Source: Glaciecola sp. 33A
GTDB lineage: Bacteria > Pseudomonadota > Gammaproteobacteria > Enterobacterales > Alteromonadaceae
Direction of reading: 5' to 3'
NCBI RefSeq assembly: GCF_002836745.1
Contig: NZ_PJAR01000041.1
Location: forward strand, 124,001 to 188,000
DNA length: 64,000 nucleotides
A program made the position numbers and the translations under genes. Under the pieces are notes generated by a model, which did no database searches, was not told the origin of the DNA, and worked only from the letters and a program-made list of their open reading frames with translations. The number at the start of each line of letters is the position of its first letter. Within the stretch, counting starts at the first letter, position 1. Below, in pieces: positions 35,170 through 43,744 of the stretch.

Positions 35170-36189
35170 CTACTTTTTAACCGGAGCAGGTGTTTGTTCT
35201 ACAGCATAGTGTTCTAAACTAGACCAGCTTGGATCTTCCCATTTAGTTGGCGCATTGAAATATGTAGGATGGTGCTTCTCAGCATACGCCCGAATCTTTG
35301 GCGACATCATATCGGTATTGTTATAACAGCCCATCATGCAGTCGTAGGAGATATGTCCATCTGCTTGGCCCATTAACATCCACGGTAACCAAGGGGTAAT
35401 GCGCGTCCATGAACCTGAAAACTCCAGGCCGGTTATAGCGGGGTCAGCTAAGTCTTCTCTGTCCAGCACATAATTGAACATTTCTGATACTTGGTTCATT
35501 TTACCTGCTGATTCTCTTGGCCACTTTTCCGGTTGCAATGCAGAAGGGTAAAACAGATTAATGCTACTCTGCATTAGCACTTTATTATTACCAACCTCTG
35601 TCCAAGGCAGTATAAGTGGAACTTTAGGTGGTCTATCTTTATCATTCAAACCTCCGTATGAGGGAGGTTGTGAACGAAAAGCGGTAACCACATGATTAAA
35701 TGGGTCATTGGCAATATGCACTACTTTTACTACTTCATCGAGATAGGGATTGTAATACTCATCCATCACCTCACCTGTTTTTAAGTCTGTATAATAACCA
35801 ACTTCTCTCAGTAATTTATTATAGGTACCGTCGCCGTTATCTTGCAGTCGAGCAAAAGAAAAGCCTTCAAAGCCAAATAAATCATCAATTTTTTTGCCCG
35901 GCCTTACGCCTTTAACTGTGCCCTTATACCAACCAAATTTTTGTTTACCGAAGTCTAAATCACCCATGATTCTGGCAAAAGCATCACGATTCCAGTTGTT
36001 ATCATTGTATTTAAGCGTTGAATAATCTACTGGGTTGGTGTGCCCTTTAGCAGCGCTACTGGTCATGGCCATTGCTTGGCCAATACTGGCGCCGACAGCA
36101 CCACCACCAATTAACATGCCCGCTTTTTGAATAAAATCTCTTCTAGAGTTAGTCGTTTTTGGCGCAGGTTTATTTGGCTTATCTTTCAT
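35170..36189 (-). CDS. DUF1838 family exported protein (Tat signal)
   Basis: 339 aa. A twin-arginine signal (NSRRDFIQKAGMLIGGGAVGASIG) near residues 14-40 directs folded export, which suggests a cofactor-bearing periplasmic protein. The mature region has the features I associate with DUF1838 (W/Y-rich; YYTDLKTGEVMDEYYNPY; DRPPKVPLILPWTEVG; HHPTYFNAP). No function is established for the family. AGGGAAA precedes ATG 36189; a longer reading from 36237 is rejected. It leads an eight-gene leftward operon (VOC, methyltransferase, small protein, MmgE/PrpD, SnoaL, HapK-like, SDR). Several such proteins occur with catabolic genes in marine and soil bacteria. Confidence 0.75.
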   Translation of the reverse strand: MKDKPNKPAPKTTNSRRDFIQKAGMLIGGGAVGASIGQAMAMTSSAAKGHTNPVDYSTLKYNDNNWNRDAFARIMGDLDFGKQKFGWYKGTVKGVRPGKKIDDLFGFEGFSFARLQDNGDGTYNKLLREVGYYTDLKTGEVMDEYYNPYLDEVVKVVHIANDPFNHVVTAFRSQPPSYGGLNDKDRPPKVPLILPWTEVGNNKVLMQSSINLFYPSALQPEKWPRESAGKMNQVSEMFNYVLDREDLADPAITGLEFSGSWTRITPWLPWMLMGQADGHISYDCMMGCYNNTDMMSPKIRAYAEKHHPTYFNAPTKWEDPSWSSLEHYAVEQTPAPVKK

Positions 36190-36279
36190 ATCTATTTCCC
36201 TAAGGGTAAAAATTTTACTAAATGGTGGACGGGTCATTCCATCAATTTCTGATGAGGCAAAAACTTACCCGTAATTATA

Positions 36280-36301
36280 TTTGTTATAATAGTATATCAT
36301 T
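36280..36301. promoter_or_regulatory. Operator-like element S4 upstream of the DUF1838 operon
   Basis: TTTGTTAT-N6-ATATCATT. The right arm matches the best sites exactly, the left arm less well. It lies 90 bp before the DUF1838 start, in a 203-bp gap after the PuuE-2/PuuE-3 operon. On the minus strand TATACT overlaps it as a possible -10 element, so binding would block transcription of the operon. Confidence 0.45.
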
Positions 36302-36392
36302 AGTTTATTACCTGCAACTAGATTGATTATTATTGCAACAAAATTTACGTGAAAGGAGAATTGGCTGAATTTTAATTAGCAGTACGTAAACT

Positions 36393-37337
36393 TTAGCGTG
36401 GATTTTGTTGATCCCAGCTTTGCATTATTTCACTAGCTGATGCTGACCATACTCCCGGCTTATCCATAATATGTGCCAAGGTATCTTCTAGATATTTGAT
36501 TCGGTGGGGTTGACCTAGTAACCAAGGGTGAATATTGATACCTAATATTCTACCACCTTGAGTTTTTGCTTCCTCCAGCAGAAAATCGCAGGCATCACAG
36601 ACTTGTTCGCTCCATGATTGCTCAGAGTGTTGATTATTAATAATCACGAAACGGTCTTCTAGCTCATTAGATAAAGGCATAGCAATCAGCGATTTACTAT
36701 CGGTATTATAATGATAGGGCATATCATCGTTAACCCAATCGCAAAAGTAATCGATGTTGTGTTTCACTAAAATATCAGGCGTATTTTCAGACTCGTTTCT
36801 AGCAGGACTCAGCCACCCTGTAACTGCTTGTCCAGAAAGCTCACGAAGCTCATTTAAAGCGCGTTCTACTAGTGCGTCTTCTACAACTATATCTTGTCCA
36901 GAATAATGCAGAGCATCCATATGATAACCATGACAGAGTATTTCATTGCCGCGCTCTTTTAGAATGTCCATCAGATATGGGGTGCGTTGGGCTAGTCGGG
37001 TATTGAGTGCAAATGTGGGCGTAATTCCGTATTTATCAAATGCTTCTAAAAACCGAAAAATACCCACTCTGTTGCCGTAATCGCGCAGTGAGTAGTGGCG
37101 TAAATCGGGATAAGGCATGGTCATTCCACCGGGCACTTTAAATGGGATCCCCTGCTGATCTAATGGAAAGTATTGAACTGCAACATTTACCCAAATGGCC
37201 AATGACGCTGCGTTCGGCCATTTTACCGGCTGACGATTTTGCAACATTGACCAAGAGTAACGGTCGTGGTCCATTCCATAGCTTCTATGTGGATAATGCA
37301 AATAATCGGCTGGCAATCCTTTATCATTTTTACTCAT
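36393..37337 (-). CDS. PuuE-like hydrolase 2 (NodB fold)
   Basis: 314 aa. It shares YGNRVGIFRFLEAFDKYGI, EILCHGYHM, GWLSPARNES and a final INIHPWLLGQPHRIK with PuuE-type enzymes. In the first motif the N-E pair of PuuE-1 (ANLEYWD) is replaced by A-Q (VAVQYFPLD). The gene overlaps the PuuE-3 stop by 8 nt and is the last of a three-gene leftward operon (amidase 2, PuuE-3, PuuE-2). Substrate unknown; ring-opening of an imide-type compound or partner to PuuE-3 is likely. Confidence 0.75.
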   Translation of the reverse strand: MSKNDKGLPADYLHYPHRSYGMDHDRYSWSMLQNRQPVKWPNAASLAIWVNVAVQYFPLDQQGIPFKVPGGMTMPYPDLRHYSLRDYGNRVGIFRFLEAFDKYGITPTFALNTRLAQRTPYLMDILKERGNEILCHGYHMDALHYSGQDIVVEDALVERALNELRELSGQAVTGWLSPARNESENTPDILVKHNIDYFCDWVNDDMPYHYNTDSKSLIAMPLSNELEDRFVIINNQHSEQSWSEQVCDACDFLLEEAKTQGGRILGINIHPWLLGQPHRIKYLEDTLAHIMDKPGVWSASASEIMQSWDQQNPR

Positions 37338-38277
37338 GATTATTGCCTTTCTTTGCGCTGATGTCTGCTAATACTGTCTCGTAATATTTATCAATAAAAT
37401 AGCTCGCTATTTCTTTGCCGGTGGTTACCCAAACGTCGCTGTGGCCGGTGATATATTCAAGTGCTTCTTCGAAGGCTTTTAAACGGTGTGGACAACTTAC
37501 TTGATAGTTATGCGTGGGAATACACATAATAGTGCCGCTTTGAGCACCTTCTTGATACAACCTATCAAAGTTACGTTTGAGCTGTTCGCCATAACGCCTA
37601 GGTTCAATTTTATTCACTGCAAAAGCAATGGTGTCGTTCATTTCCAATGAATAGGGAACGGAAACAAATTTCTTTTCGCTACGCAGCTTTATAGGTGTTG
37701 GTTGATCATCATGAAATAAGTCACAGGTGTAGAATGCTGCTTGGTCGCCAAACAGCTCAGTACCCACTTCGGCAAACAAATCTAGCGTTTGCTCGGAATG
37801 AGATAACGCGGGAGCAAGATAACCTGCACACTTTTGGCCAGTGTGTTTGTGTATACTCAACATTGAGTCTCTGATCATCGATCTTTCTTGCTCGCCAGAC
37901 ATACCATAGGTGTATCGAGTGTTATAAATACCGTGACTAAAAAATTCCCAATCGCGTTCGCGACAGGCGGCAATAATTTCAGGGTGATGGTCACACAACG
38001 CGGTGGACAAGGAAATAGACCCGCGTATGCCATACTTATCTAACAGATTCATTTGCCGACTATGACCCACTCTATTACCATAGTCTCGAATACTATAGCC
38101 AGCCACAGCAGGACTGGCTTGCGGCCATGCTTGACGGTAGGGATTATTGGGTGGATTAAGCTCGTAGTATTCGATGTTTGGTGCAACCCAAAATGCTACC
38201 CGAGCACCATTTGGCCACGTTATTTTTGGACGATTATGATAGGGCCAATAATCGTAAAACTCTGGGTCTTCGCGCAT
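37330..38277 (-). CDS. PuuE-like hydrolase 3 (NodB fold)
   Basis: 315 aa. First motif PNIEYYELN keeps the N-E pair; YGNRVGHSRQMNLLDKYGI and EFFSHGIYN follow. The final HP motif present in PuuE-1 and PuuE-2 is replaced here by PTHNYQVSCPHRL. GGGAA precedes the ATG, which lies 3 nt after the amidase-2 stop. It overlaps the next gene, PuuE-2. The two paralogues differ in complementary motifs, so a mixed oligomer or two successive ring-opening steps are both possible. Confidence 0.75.
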   Translation of the reverse strand: MREDPEFYDYWPYHNRPKITWPNGARVAFWVAPNIEYYELNPPNNPYRQAWPQASPAVAGYSIRDYGNRVGHSRQMNLLDKYGIRGSISLSTALCDHHPEIIAACRERDWEFFSHGIYNTRYTYGMSGEQERSMIRDSMLSIHKHTGQKCAGYLAPALSHSEQTLDLFAEVGTELFGDQAAFYTCDLFHDDQPTPIKLRSEKKFVSVPYSLEMNDTIAFAVNKIEPRRYGEQLKRNFDRLYQEGAQSGTIMCIPTHNYQVSCPHRLKAFEEALEYITGHSDVWVTTGKEIASYFIDKYYETVLADISAKKGNNHE

Positions 38278-38280
38278 AAC

Positions 38281-38958
38281 TTATTCCCGAATCGCTAACT
38301 GTTTGTCTAGCCATTGTATGACCTCGTCAGTGTCCAAAACATCGCAATACTTTAATGATAAATCGGTTAGGTTGGCGTAGTGATAACTTTCGTGTTTATC
38401 TGCAACACATTCCTCAGCCACTATTGTTCGATAACCGCGAGACAGCGAGTCTACGCCGGTAGCCCGAATACACCCTGAGGTTGAGCCACCGGTTAGAATA
38501 AGCGTATCAACTTGATGCCATACTAGCAACGACTGTAAGGGGGTTTCAAAAAAAGCAGACGGCATTTTTTTCAAATAGACCACGTCTTTGTTATGATCAA
38601 TATCGAGGCGGTCGTCGAATTCGCTGCGCTGCGAGTCAAATTTTATGTTTTGTAGACTGTCAGGAGTATCCGTTCTAGTACCCCATATGCCGGCATCTTC
38701 AGCCGAGTCCATATAGGCTACGTGAGTCCATACTACGGGCCAAGCTAGTTTTCGAAATCGTTCTGAAAGACTATTTATATAGACTAACTGGTTTGGATCT
38801 GTTTCATAAGCTGTGTCAAACAGATCGGTGCGCGTATAGGCTTTTTGTGGGTCTATATTTATTAACGCCGCCTTTCGACCAAAGCCAAAACGCTTGCGTG
38901 TTGGCTTATTTTTTAAATCCAGATAGATTTGTTTGGCAGTTTTATTAGATGTTTGCAC
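38281..38958 (-). CDS. Isochorismatase-family amidohydrolase 2
   Basis: 225 aa. Catalytic triad Asp36 (INIDPQKAY), Lys130 (YLKKMPSAFF) and Cys163 (STSGCIRAT) is intact. The start is a GTG at 38958 with TTGAGGA 5 nt before it; the ATG two bases upstream is in another frame and would be wrong. It heads the operon with PuuE-3 and PuuE-2, which is the expected order for an imide route in reverse: the ring opener makes a half-amide and this enzyme removes its ammonia. N-carbamoyl acids are the other likely substrate class. Confidence 0.85.
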   Translation of the reverse strand: MQTSNKTAKQIYLDLKNKPTRKRFGFGRKAALINIDPQKAYTRTDLFDTAYETDPNQLVYINSLSERFRKLAWPVVWTHVAYMDSAEDAGIWGTRTDTPDSLQNIKFDSQRSEFDDRLDIDHNKDVVYLKKMPSAFFETPLQSLLVWHQVDTLILTGGSTSGCIRATGVDSLSRGYRTIVAEECVADKHESYHYANLTDLSLKYCDVLDTDEVIQWLDKQLAIRE

Positions 38959-39056
38959 ATTATCCTCAATAAAATTTAACTAGACAGGTGAATGAACACC
39001 GCTACACTGTATTTGTTTGTCACGAGCATGAAAAATTATTATTAAAGGTATATCAA

Positions 39057-39076
39057 CATAACAATATAATGTAAAG
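39057..39076. promoter_or_regulatory. Inverted-repeat-like AT element upstream of GntR (S7)
   Basis: ACAT...ATGT arms flank the 13-mer CATAACAATATAA that recurs in the leuC1/lyase promoter region. It lies between the divergent amidase-2 operon and the GntR gene, where a GntR repressor would be expected to bind its own promoter. The match to the longer AATGATAT-N6-ATATCATT element is weak. Confidence 0.3.
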
Positions 39077-39216
39077 TATTTATGACGAGTTCTACATTAA
39101 CAAACTGATTACAAATATTCGACTAATGACCTTATTAGTAGTATTTATCTATTGTTGTTGCTTGTATTCGAAATAATGCTTCACTAAAGTCAGTTAAAAA
39201 GGCATGTAAGTACCAT

Positions 39217-39996
39217 ATGAAAGAAATGTATCCGTTATTAGCATCTTTAAAATCTGAGTGGGAAGTGGTTAGCGACTCCTCTTCAAAAGAGCCACTTTAT
39301 CATCAACTGTATTTGCTACTTAAAAATACCATTATCAATGGCAGTGCACGGTATGGGGAACAAATGCCGACTGAACTGCAATTGTCTGATGCCTTCGCTG
39401 TATCACGTATTACCGTCAAACGAGCAATGGATGACCTCGCTGCTGAAAAGTTGATTGCTCGGCGTCGCGGCAAAGGTTCACATGTTACTTATCAATATGT
39501 TCATGAACCAGTGAAAGCTCCACTAGTTGGCATGCTCGAAAATCTAGCAGAAATGGGTAAACACAGCAAAGTTGTAGTCTTAGCCATTGAAAAACTGGTT
39601 CCCCCGGCGGCGGTTCGTGAAGAGCTCAATCTTGGCAAAGATGAAAAAGCTGTGAAGGTGATACGTGTAAGAAGTAATGAAAACGGTCAACCGTATGCTT
39701 ATTATGTGAGCTGGACATTACCGCAAGCAAAAGGCTTAACCAAGAAAAACATCGAAAAGAAAACCCGTCTCGATATTCTTAAAGAAAACGGTATAAAAAT
39801 TGTTAAAGTTGAACAAACCTTAGCTGCAGAAAATGCCAATTCGTTGGTTGCGTCGCAGTTGCAAGTTAATATTAATACCGCTCTGCTATCGCTTAAACGC
39901 CAATCATTCGACTCTAGTGGGGAACTGGTTGATATTTTATATGGCTTATATAATCCTAAACTATTTACCTACAAAATGGTGCTAGGCGCAGACTAG
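39217..39996 (+). CDS. GntR/HutC-family transcriptional regulator with UTRA domain
   Basis: 259 aa. Winged helix at about 25-95 (PLYHQLYLLLKNTIING, then MPTELQLSDAFAVSRITVKRAMDDL) and a UTRA effector domain at about 110-250 ending in YGLYNPKLFTYKMVLGA. HutC-branch regulators respond to pathway metabolites such as urocanate. It is divergent from the amidase-2/PuuE operon, followed by a calycin-like gene, and stands in the middle of the island. It is the prime candidate for recognising the shared palindromic elements. No strong ribosome site; Met4 is an alternative start. Confidence 0.88.
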   Translation: MKEMYPLLASLKSEWEVVSDSSSKEPLYHQLYLLLKNTIINGSARYGEQMPTELQLSDAFAVSRITVKRAMDDLAAEKLIARRRGKGSHVTYQYVHEPVKAPLVGMLENLAEMGKHSKVVVLAIEKLVPPAAVREELNLGKDEKAVKVIRVRSNENGQPYAYYVSWTLPQAKGLTKKNIEKKTRLDILKENGIKIVKVEQTLAAENANSLVASQLQVNINTALLSLKRQSFDSSGELVDILYGLYNPKLFTYKMVLGAD

Positions 39997-40046
39997 TCGC
40001 GTAAAACTGTCCCTACAATTGTAATAGCTTGTATGATTAAAATATT

Positions 40047-40068
40047 AATGTTATAACATTATCTCATT
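40047..40068. promoter_or_regulatory. Operator-like element S5 upstream of the calycin-like gene
   Basis: AATGTTAT-N6-ATCTCATT, 80 bp before the ATG at 40148. It also contains a perfect inner palindrome AATGTTATAACATT (40047-40060), whose core GT-N4-AC is the reported GntR-family operator pattern. It lies just after the GntR gene. Confidence 0.5.
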
Positions 40069-40147
40069 TGGTTTTTACAATCGCTTTTTTTGTGCGTGTC
40101 ACAAGGAAACATAAGCAAAGACCTCACTTAACTATGGGAGTTATTAC

Positions 40148-40639
40148 ATGTCACTAAAAGAAACAATGCCAATTATTTCAAGCAGTGATGGAGTTTGGGA
40201 AGGTTGGTATCGTCACTATGATGCAGATGGAGACAAAATTGACGAGCATACCTCTCGATTACTTTGTCGTTTTCTTGACGAGCATAATTATCATCAAACT
40301 AATCAATACTTTTGGCCTGACGGTACGGTCGAAATTAAAGACTTCCCCACTCGAATCGAAAATAATAAGTTAGTCTTTTTTACCCACATCGACGGCTGGG
40401 CTGCTGAAGTGCCATTAGATACTTACAACCGCACTGTGATGTTAAATTGGACACGCCACAATGAACCGGATCTTTACCTTTACGAAATGATTCAACACAG
40501 CGATTGTCGTAAATTCAGATCAAGAGTGTGGCAATGGTTTAGAGGTGGTCGCTTGTGGAAACGTACTCTAATAGACGAACATTTTGTTAGTCCTGATTGG
40601 GCAAAATACGAAGAAAACCCTCAGCCACCCAAGCTATAA
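40148..40639 (+). CDS. Calycin-like small protein (DUF3598-like)
   Basis: 163 aa. The pattern GVWEGWYRHYDADGDKIDEHTSRLL, then HQTNQYFWPDGTVEIKDFPTRI resembles DUF3598-type lipocalin-fold proteins, a superfamily that includes bilin-binding lyases and fatty-acid binders. No signal peptide, so it is cytoplasmic. GGGAG lies 9 nt before the ATG. An operator-like element precedes it, so it may be strongly induced. Binding or channeling of a hydrophobic intermediate is possible. The family match is from memory and moderate. Confidence 0.6.
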   Translation: MSLKETMPIISSSDGVWEGWYRHYDADGDKIDEHTSRLLCRFLDEHNYHQTNQYFWPDGTVEIKDFPTRIENNKLVFFTHIDGWAAEVPLDTYNRTVMLNWTRHNEPDLYLYEMIQHSDCRKFRSRVWQWFRGGRLWKRTLIDEHFVSPDWAKYEENPQPPKL

Positions 40640-40658
40640 TTAGTTTTATGCTGCCGCG

Positions 40659-40682
40659 CCGCTCTGGCGAATAACAGAGCGG
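40659..40682 (+). terminator. Terminator-like hairpin after the calycin-like gene
   Basis: A perfect 8-bp G+C-rich stem (CCGCTCTG at 40659-40666, CAGAGCGG at 40675-40682) with an 8-nt loop lies 20 nt after the stop codon at 40639. There is no U-run behind it. The remaining gap to the next gene (about 250 bp) shows nothing coding. Confidence 0.5.
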
Positions 40683-40934
40683 GAGCGCATTCCCTACAAA
40701 TATTTCTGTCTGATGACTATCGTCTTTACATTAACTCTCCTTTGCCGCACTAGCCTTCAACCTTCGAGTCACTTTATTTGTCAAATCGCTTCCTATGATT
40801 TTCCCTCATAGCTTAGGCACACCTATGCAATAGAATCAGCTGTAATGCTCTGCTAAAGTATTGAAATAAGGAACCTTGTTCGAATACTAAGTTCCACTTT
40901 AACCCGTTGATAAACAATAAACGAAGGATTAATC

Positions 40935-41732
40935 ATGCCCTTAGTGCCAGTTGATGATGTAGAAATATATACAGAAATACACGGTGAAGGACCGAATCTT
41001 CTTTTAGTAGCAGGCTTGGGCGGACGCCATGAGTTTTGGATGAAACAGGTGCCGTTTTTATCTCAGCATTTTCGAGTTATCTTACATGACCATAGAGGGG
41101 TTGGGCGCAGCACAGCAAACAAAGTAATACTGGGCGCAGAGCATATGGCTGATGATCTAATTGAGCTGATGGATGCACTGGATATCGAAAAAGCGCATCT
41201 ATTGGGTCATTCTACCGGGGGTGCAATTGGTCAGCACATTGCGTTAAAGGCGCCAGAACGAATAGATAAATTGATACTTAGCAGCAGTTGGGCTGGGCCA
41301 GACCCTTACTTACTGCAGTTATTCAATGCGAGGCGCCAAGTGCTGATAAATTGTGGTCCCGCTGCCTACATCACTATGGGTACTTATTTGGCTACTCCAT
41401 CGTGGTATTTAAGTGAACAAATTAAATCGCCACGATCATTTTTAGAAGACCGAATTAAGGCATTTCCTGGGCTAGAGGTTGAATTGAGTAGATTGGCAGC
41501 GGTGCAGTCTCATGACTTACGTACTAGCGTTCACAAGATTTCACATGACACACTCGCTATGGGTGCTAAAGATGATCAGATAACGCCGTTTAGTTTTACT
41601 GAGGAACTGGCGGATAAAATACCCAACACGACTTTAAAAATGTTGCAACATGGTGGTCACTTTGCACCTATGACGGTTTCACAAGAATACAATCAAGCTG
41701 TGGTCACGTTTTTAACGCAAAGTGAGACATAA
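40935..41732 (+). CDS. Alpha/beta hydrolase (RutD/NicD-like)
   Basis: 265 aa. Nucleophile Ser in LLGHSTGGAIG (about residue 95), HDHRGVGRS, an acidic residue in GAKDDQITP and His in QHGGHFAP form the triad. Close in outline to small cytoplasmic hydrolases such as RutD (aminoacrylate peracid route) and NicD (N-formylmaleamate deformylase), which work in nitrogen-ring catabolism. GAAGGA precedes the ATG. It is convergent with the CoA synthetase gene. A role in cleaving an N-acyl, ester or lactone intermediate is likely. Confidence 0.78.
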   Translation: MPLVPVDDVEIYTEIHGEGPNLLLVAGLGGRHEFWMKQVPFLSQHFRVILHDHRGVGRSTANKVILGAEHMADDLIELMDALDIEKAHLLGHSTGGAIGQHIALKAPERIDKLILSSSWAGPDPYLLQLFNARRQVLINCGPAAYITMGTYLATPSWYLSEQIKSPRSFLEDRIKAFPGLEVELSRLAAVQSHDLRTSVHKISHDTLAMGAKDDQITPFSFTEELADKIPNTTLKMLQHGGHFAPMTVSQEYNQAVVTFLTQSET

Positions 41733-41750
41733 GTCGCATGATATGAAGCG

Positions 41751-43625
41751 CTACAAAAACATAATAATAAAGTCATCTAGGCTGGCAGGATCATCAATCG
41801 TTGAGGGCACCGCATACGACTCACCTTGAGCTACTTGACGAATCACTTTGCGCAGTATTTTACCCGAGCGTGTTTTTGGCAGGCGAGACACCACGTGCAG
41901 ATGCTTGAAGCATGCAATGGCACCTATTTCCTTTCTAACCAGTGACACTACTTCATTGTTCAAGTCAGCTGCGGATATACTAACGCCGTCTTTTAAAATT
42001 GCAAAGCCCGTAGGTACTTGTCCCTTTAAACTGTCTTCAACACCCACCACTGCGCATTCTGCTATCGCACTGTGTGAGCCTACGATTTCTTCAATTCGTC
42101 CCGTAGACAAACGATGTCCAGCAACGTTTATTACATCATCAACACGACCCATAACAAATAAGTAGCCCTCATCATCGAAATAACCGGCATCACCAGATAA
42201 ATAATAGTTCTTAAACTGGGTTAAATATAGCTCTTTAAAGCGCTTAAATCCCCTCCAAATCCCCGGTGTACAACCAGGTGGTAGTGGCAGCTTAATAGCA
42301 ATGTTACCTTGCTCTCCAATAGGCAATTGTTTACCTTTATCATCTAAAATCTCGACGTTAAACCCAGGTGTAGGCACACATGACGAGCCCGGCTTGGTGG
42401 GGAGTAACTCGATTCCTGTCATGTTAGCTGCGATAGCCCAACCTGTCTCTGTTTGCCACCAGTGATCTACAATAGGTATTTTGAACTTTTCGTTTAGCCA
42501 ATAATAGGTTGGCGGATCGAGTCTTTCACCCGCAACAAATATTGTTTGTAAACTCGATAGGTCATGAACTTTGGCTAACTCTGCGTTTGGGTCTTGTTTT
42601 CTGATTGCGCGAAAAGCAGTTGGTGCTGCAAAAATGGCCTTCACTTTATATGCTTCTATTACTCGCCAAAATGCTCCTGTATTTGGCGTACCTACCGGCT
42701 TTCCTTCATACAATATTGTTGTGCAGCCATGTATTAATGGCGCGTAAACTATATAGGAATGGCCAACTACCCAACCTACGTCTGAGGCAGCCAAGAAGAC
42801 ATCGCCAGCCTGCATATTGTAAATTGCTTGCATGCTATATTTGAGCGCAACCGCATGGCCACCGTTGTCACGGATAATGCCTTTTGGAGCGCCTGTTGTC
42901 CCTGAGGTGTATAATATATATAAAGGGTCGGTGGCTTTCACCGGCACACAGGCAGTCGGTTTGGCATTAAACACGAGATCTTGCCAATCAAGGTCTCTTT
43001 TAGCACTGAGTAAAGCCAATCCTTGCGCGCGCTGAAAAATAACACAATGCTTTGGTTGAAATTGAGAGATACGTAGCGCGTCATCTAGCATTGGTTTATA
43101 CTCAATTACTTTGTTAGGTTCTAATCCACACGATGCCGCTAATATTATTTTTGGCTCTGTGTCGTCAATTCTAACCGCAAGCTCGTTTGCCGCAAAACCA
43201 CCAAATACCACTGAGTGAATTGCACCTAAACGCGCGCAAGCTAACATTGCAAAAACCGCTTGGGGGATCATTGGCATATAGATTAAAACCGTATCGCCTT
43301 TCCCCACACCCAAGGCTTTAATTGCGCCAGCAAGCTTTTCGACTTCAGCCAGCATTTCAGCATAAGTAAACTGCGTAAAAGTTTCGGCCAGCGGAGAGTC
43401 ATAAATTAACGCAGCAACATCAGCTCTTCCATTAGCCACATGAAAATCTAAGGCTAAATGGCAAGTATTTAATTCACCGTCTGCAAACCAACGATGTATG
43501 CCATTATCATCTCGGCTCAATATCGACTCAGGCTGTTTGAACCAATCGATATCTTTAGATTTCCGTTGCCAAAACGACTCAACATCCTCAACGGATTGTT
43601 GATATTCTTCCTGATAAAGTCTCAT
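41751..43625 (-). CDS. prpE: Propionyl-CoA synthetase (AMP-forming acyl-CoA synthetase)
   Basis: 624 aa. Adenylation motif YTSGTTGAPKG is followed by the IRDNGGHAVALKYSM stretch, then ASDVGWVVGHSYIVYAPLIHGCTTILYEGKPVGTPN, all close to PrpE and ACSS3 rather than to acetyl-CoA synthetase. The C-terminal catalytic Lys lies in KTRSGKILR. It converts propionate, ATP and CoA to propionyl-CoA. AAGAGGC precedes the ATG. It stands 119 bp after the lyase-2 stop and may have its own promoter. Its presence beside two methylisocitrate/dimethylmalate-type lyases suggests that propionate is an end product of the island. No prpB/prpC cluster is seen. Confidence 0.85.
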   Translation of the reverse strand: MRLYQEEYQQSVEDVESFWQRKSKDIDWFKQPESILSRDDNGIHRWFADGELNTCHLALDFHVANGRADVAALIYDSPLAETFTQFTYAEMLAEVEKLAGAIKALGVGKGDTVLIYMPMIPQAVFAMLACARLGAIHSVVFGGFAANELAVRIDDTEPKIILAASCGLEPNKVIEYKPMLDDALRISQFQPKHCVIFQRAQGLALLSAKRDLDWQDLVFNAKPTACVPVKATDPLYILYTSGTTGAPKGIIRDNGGHAVALKYSMQAIYNMQAGDVFLAASDVGWVVGHSYIVYAPLIHGCTTILYEGKPVGTPNTGAFWRVIEAYKVKAIFAAPTAFRAIRKQDPNAELAKVHDLSSLQTIFVAGERLDPPTYYWLNEKFKIPIVDHWWQTETGWAIAANMTGIELLPTKPGSSCVPTPGFNVEILDDKGKQLPIGEQGNIAIKLPLPPGCTPGIWRGFKRFKELYLTQFKNYYLSGDAGYFDDEGYLFVMGRVDDVINVAGHRLSTGRIEEIVGSHSAIAECAVVGVEDSLKGQVPTGFAILKDGVSISAADLNNEVVSLVRKEIGAIACFKHLHVVSRLPKTRSGKILRKVIRQVAQGESYAVPSTIDDPASLDDFIIMFL

Positions 43626-43744
43626 GTAAAGCCTCTTAAAATATGATTGGTTTTTTGCTTTGAGCGCTTTGTAAACGTTCTTGCAACTAACAAATACTCG
43701 CTAATGTCAGTGACGTCCTGGTTGGAATTATATAAATAGACAGG

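Noticed and set aside
38958-38960. ATG overlapping the GTG start of amidase 2
   Set aside because: That ATG is in another frame and would give a short unrelated peptide; the GTG frame carries the whole catalytic triad.
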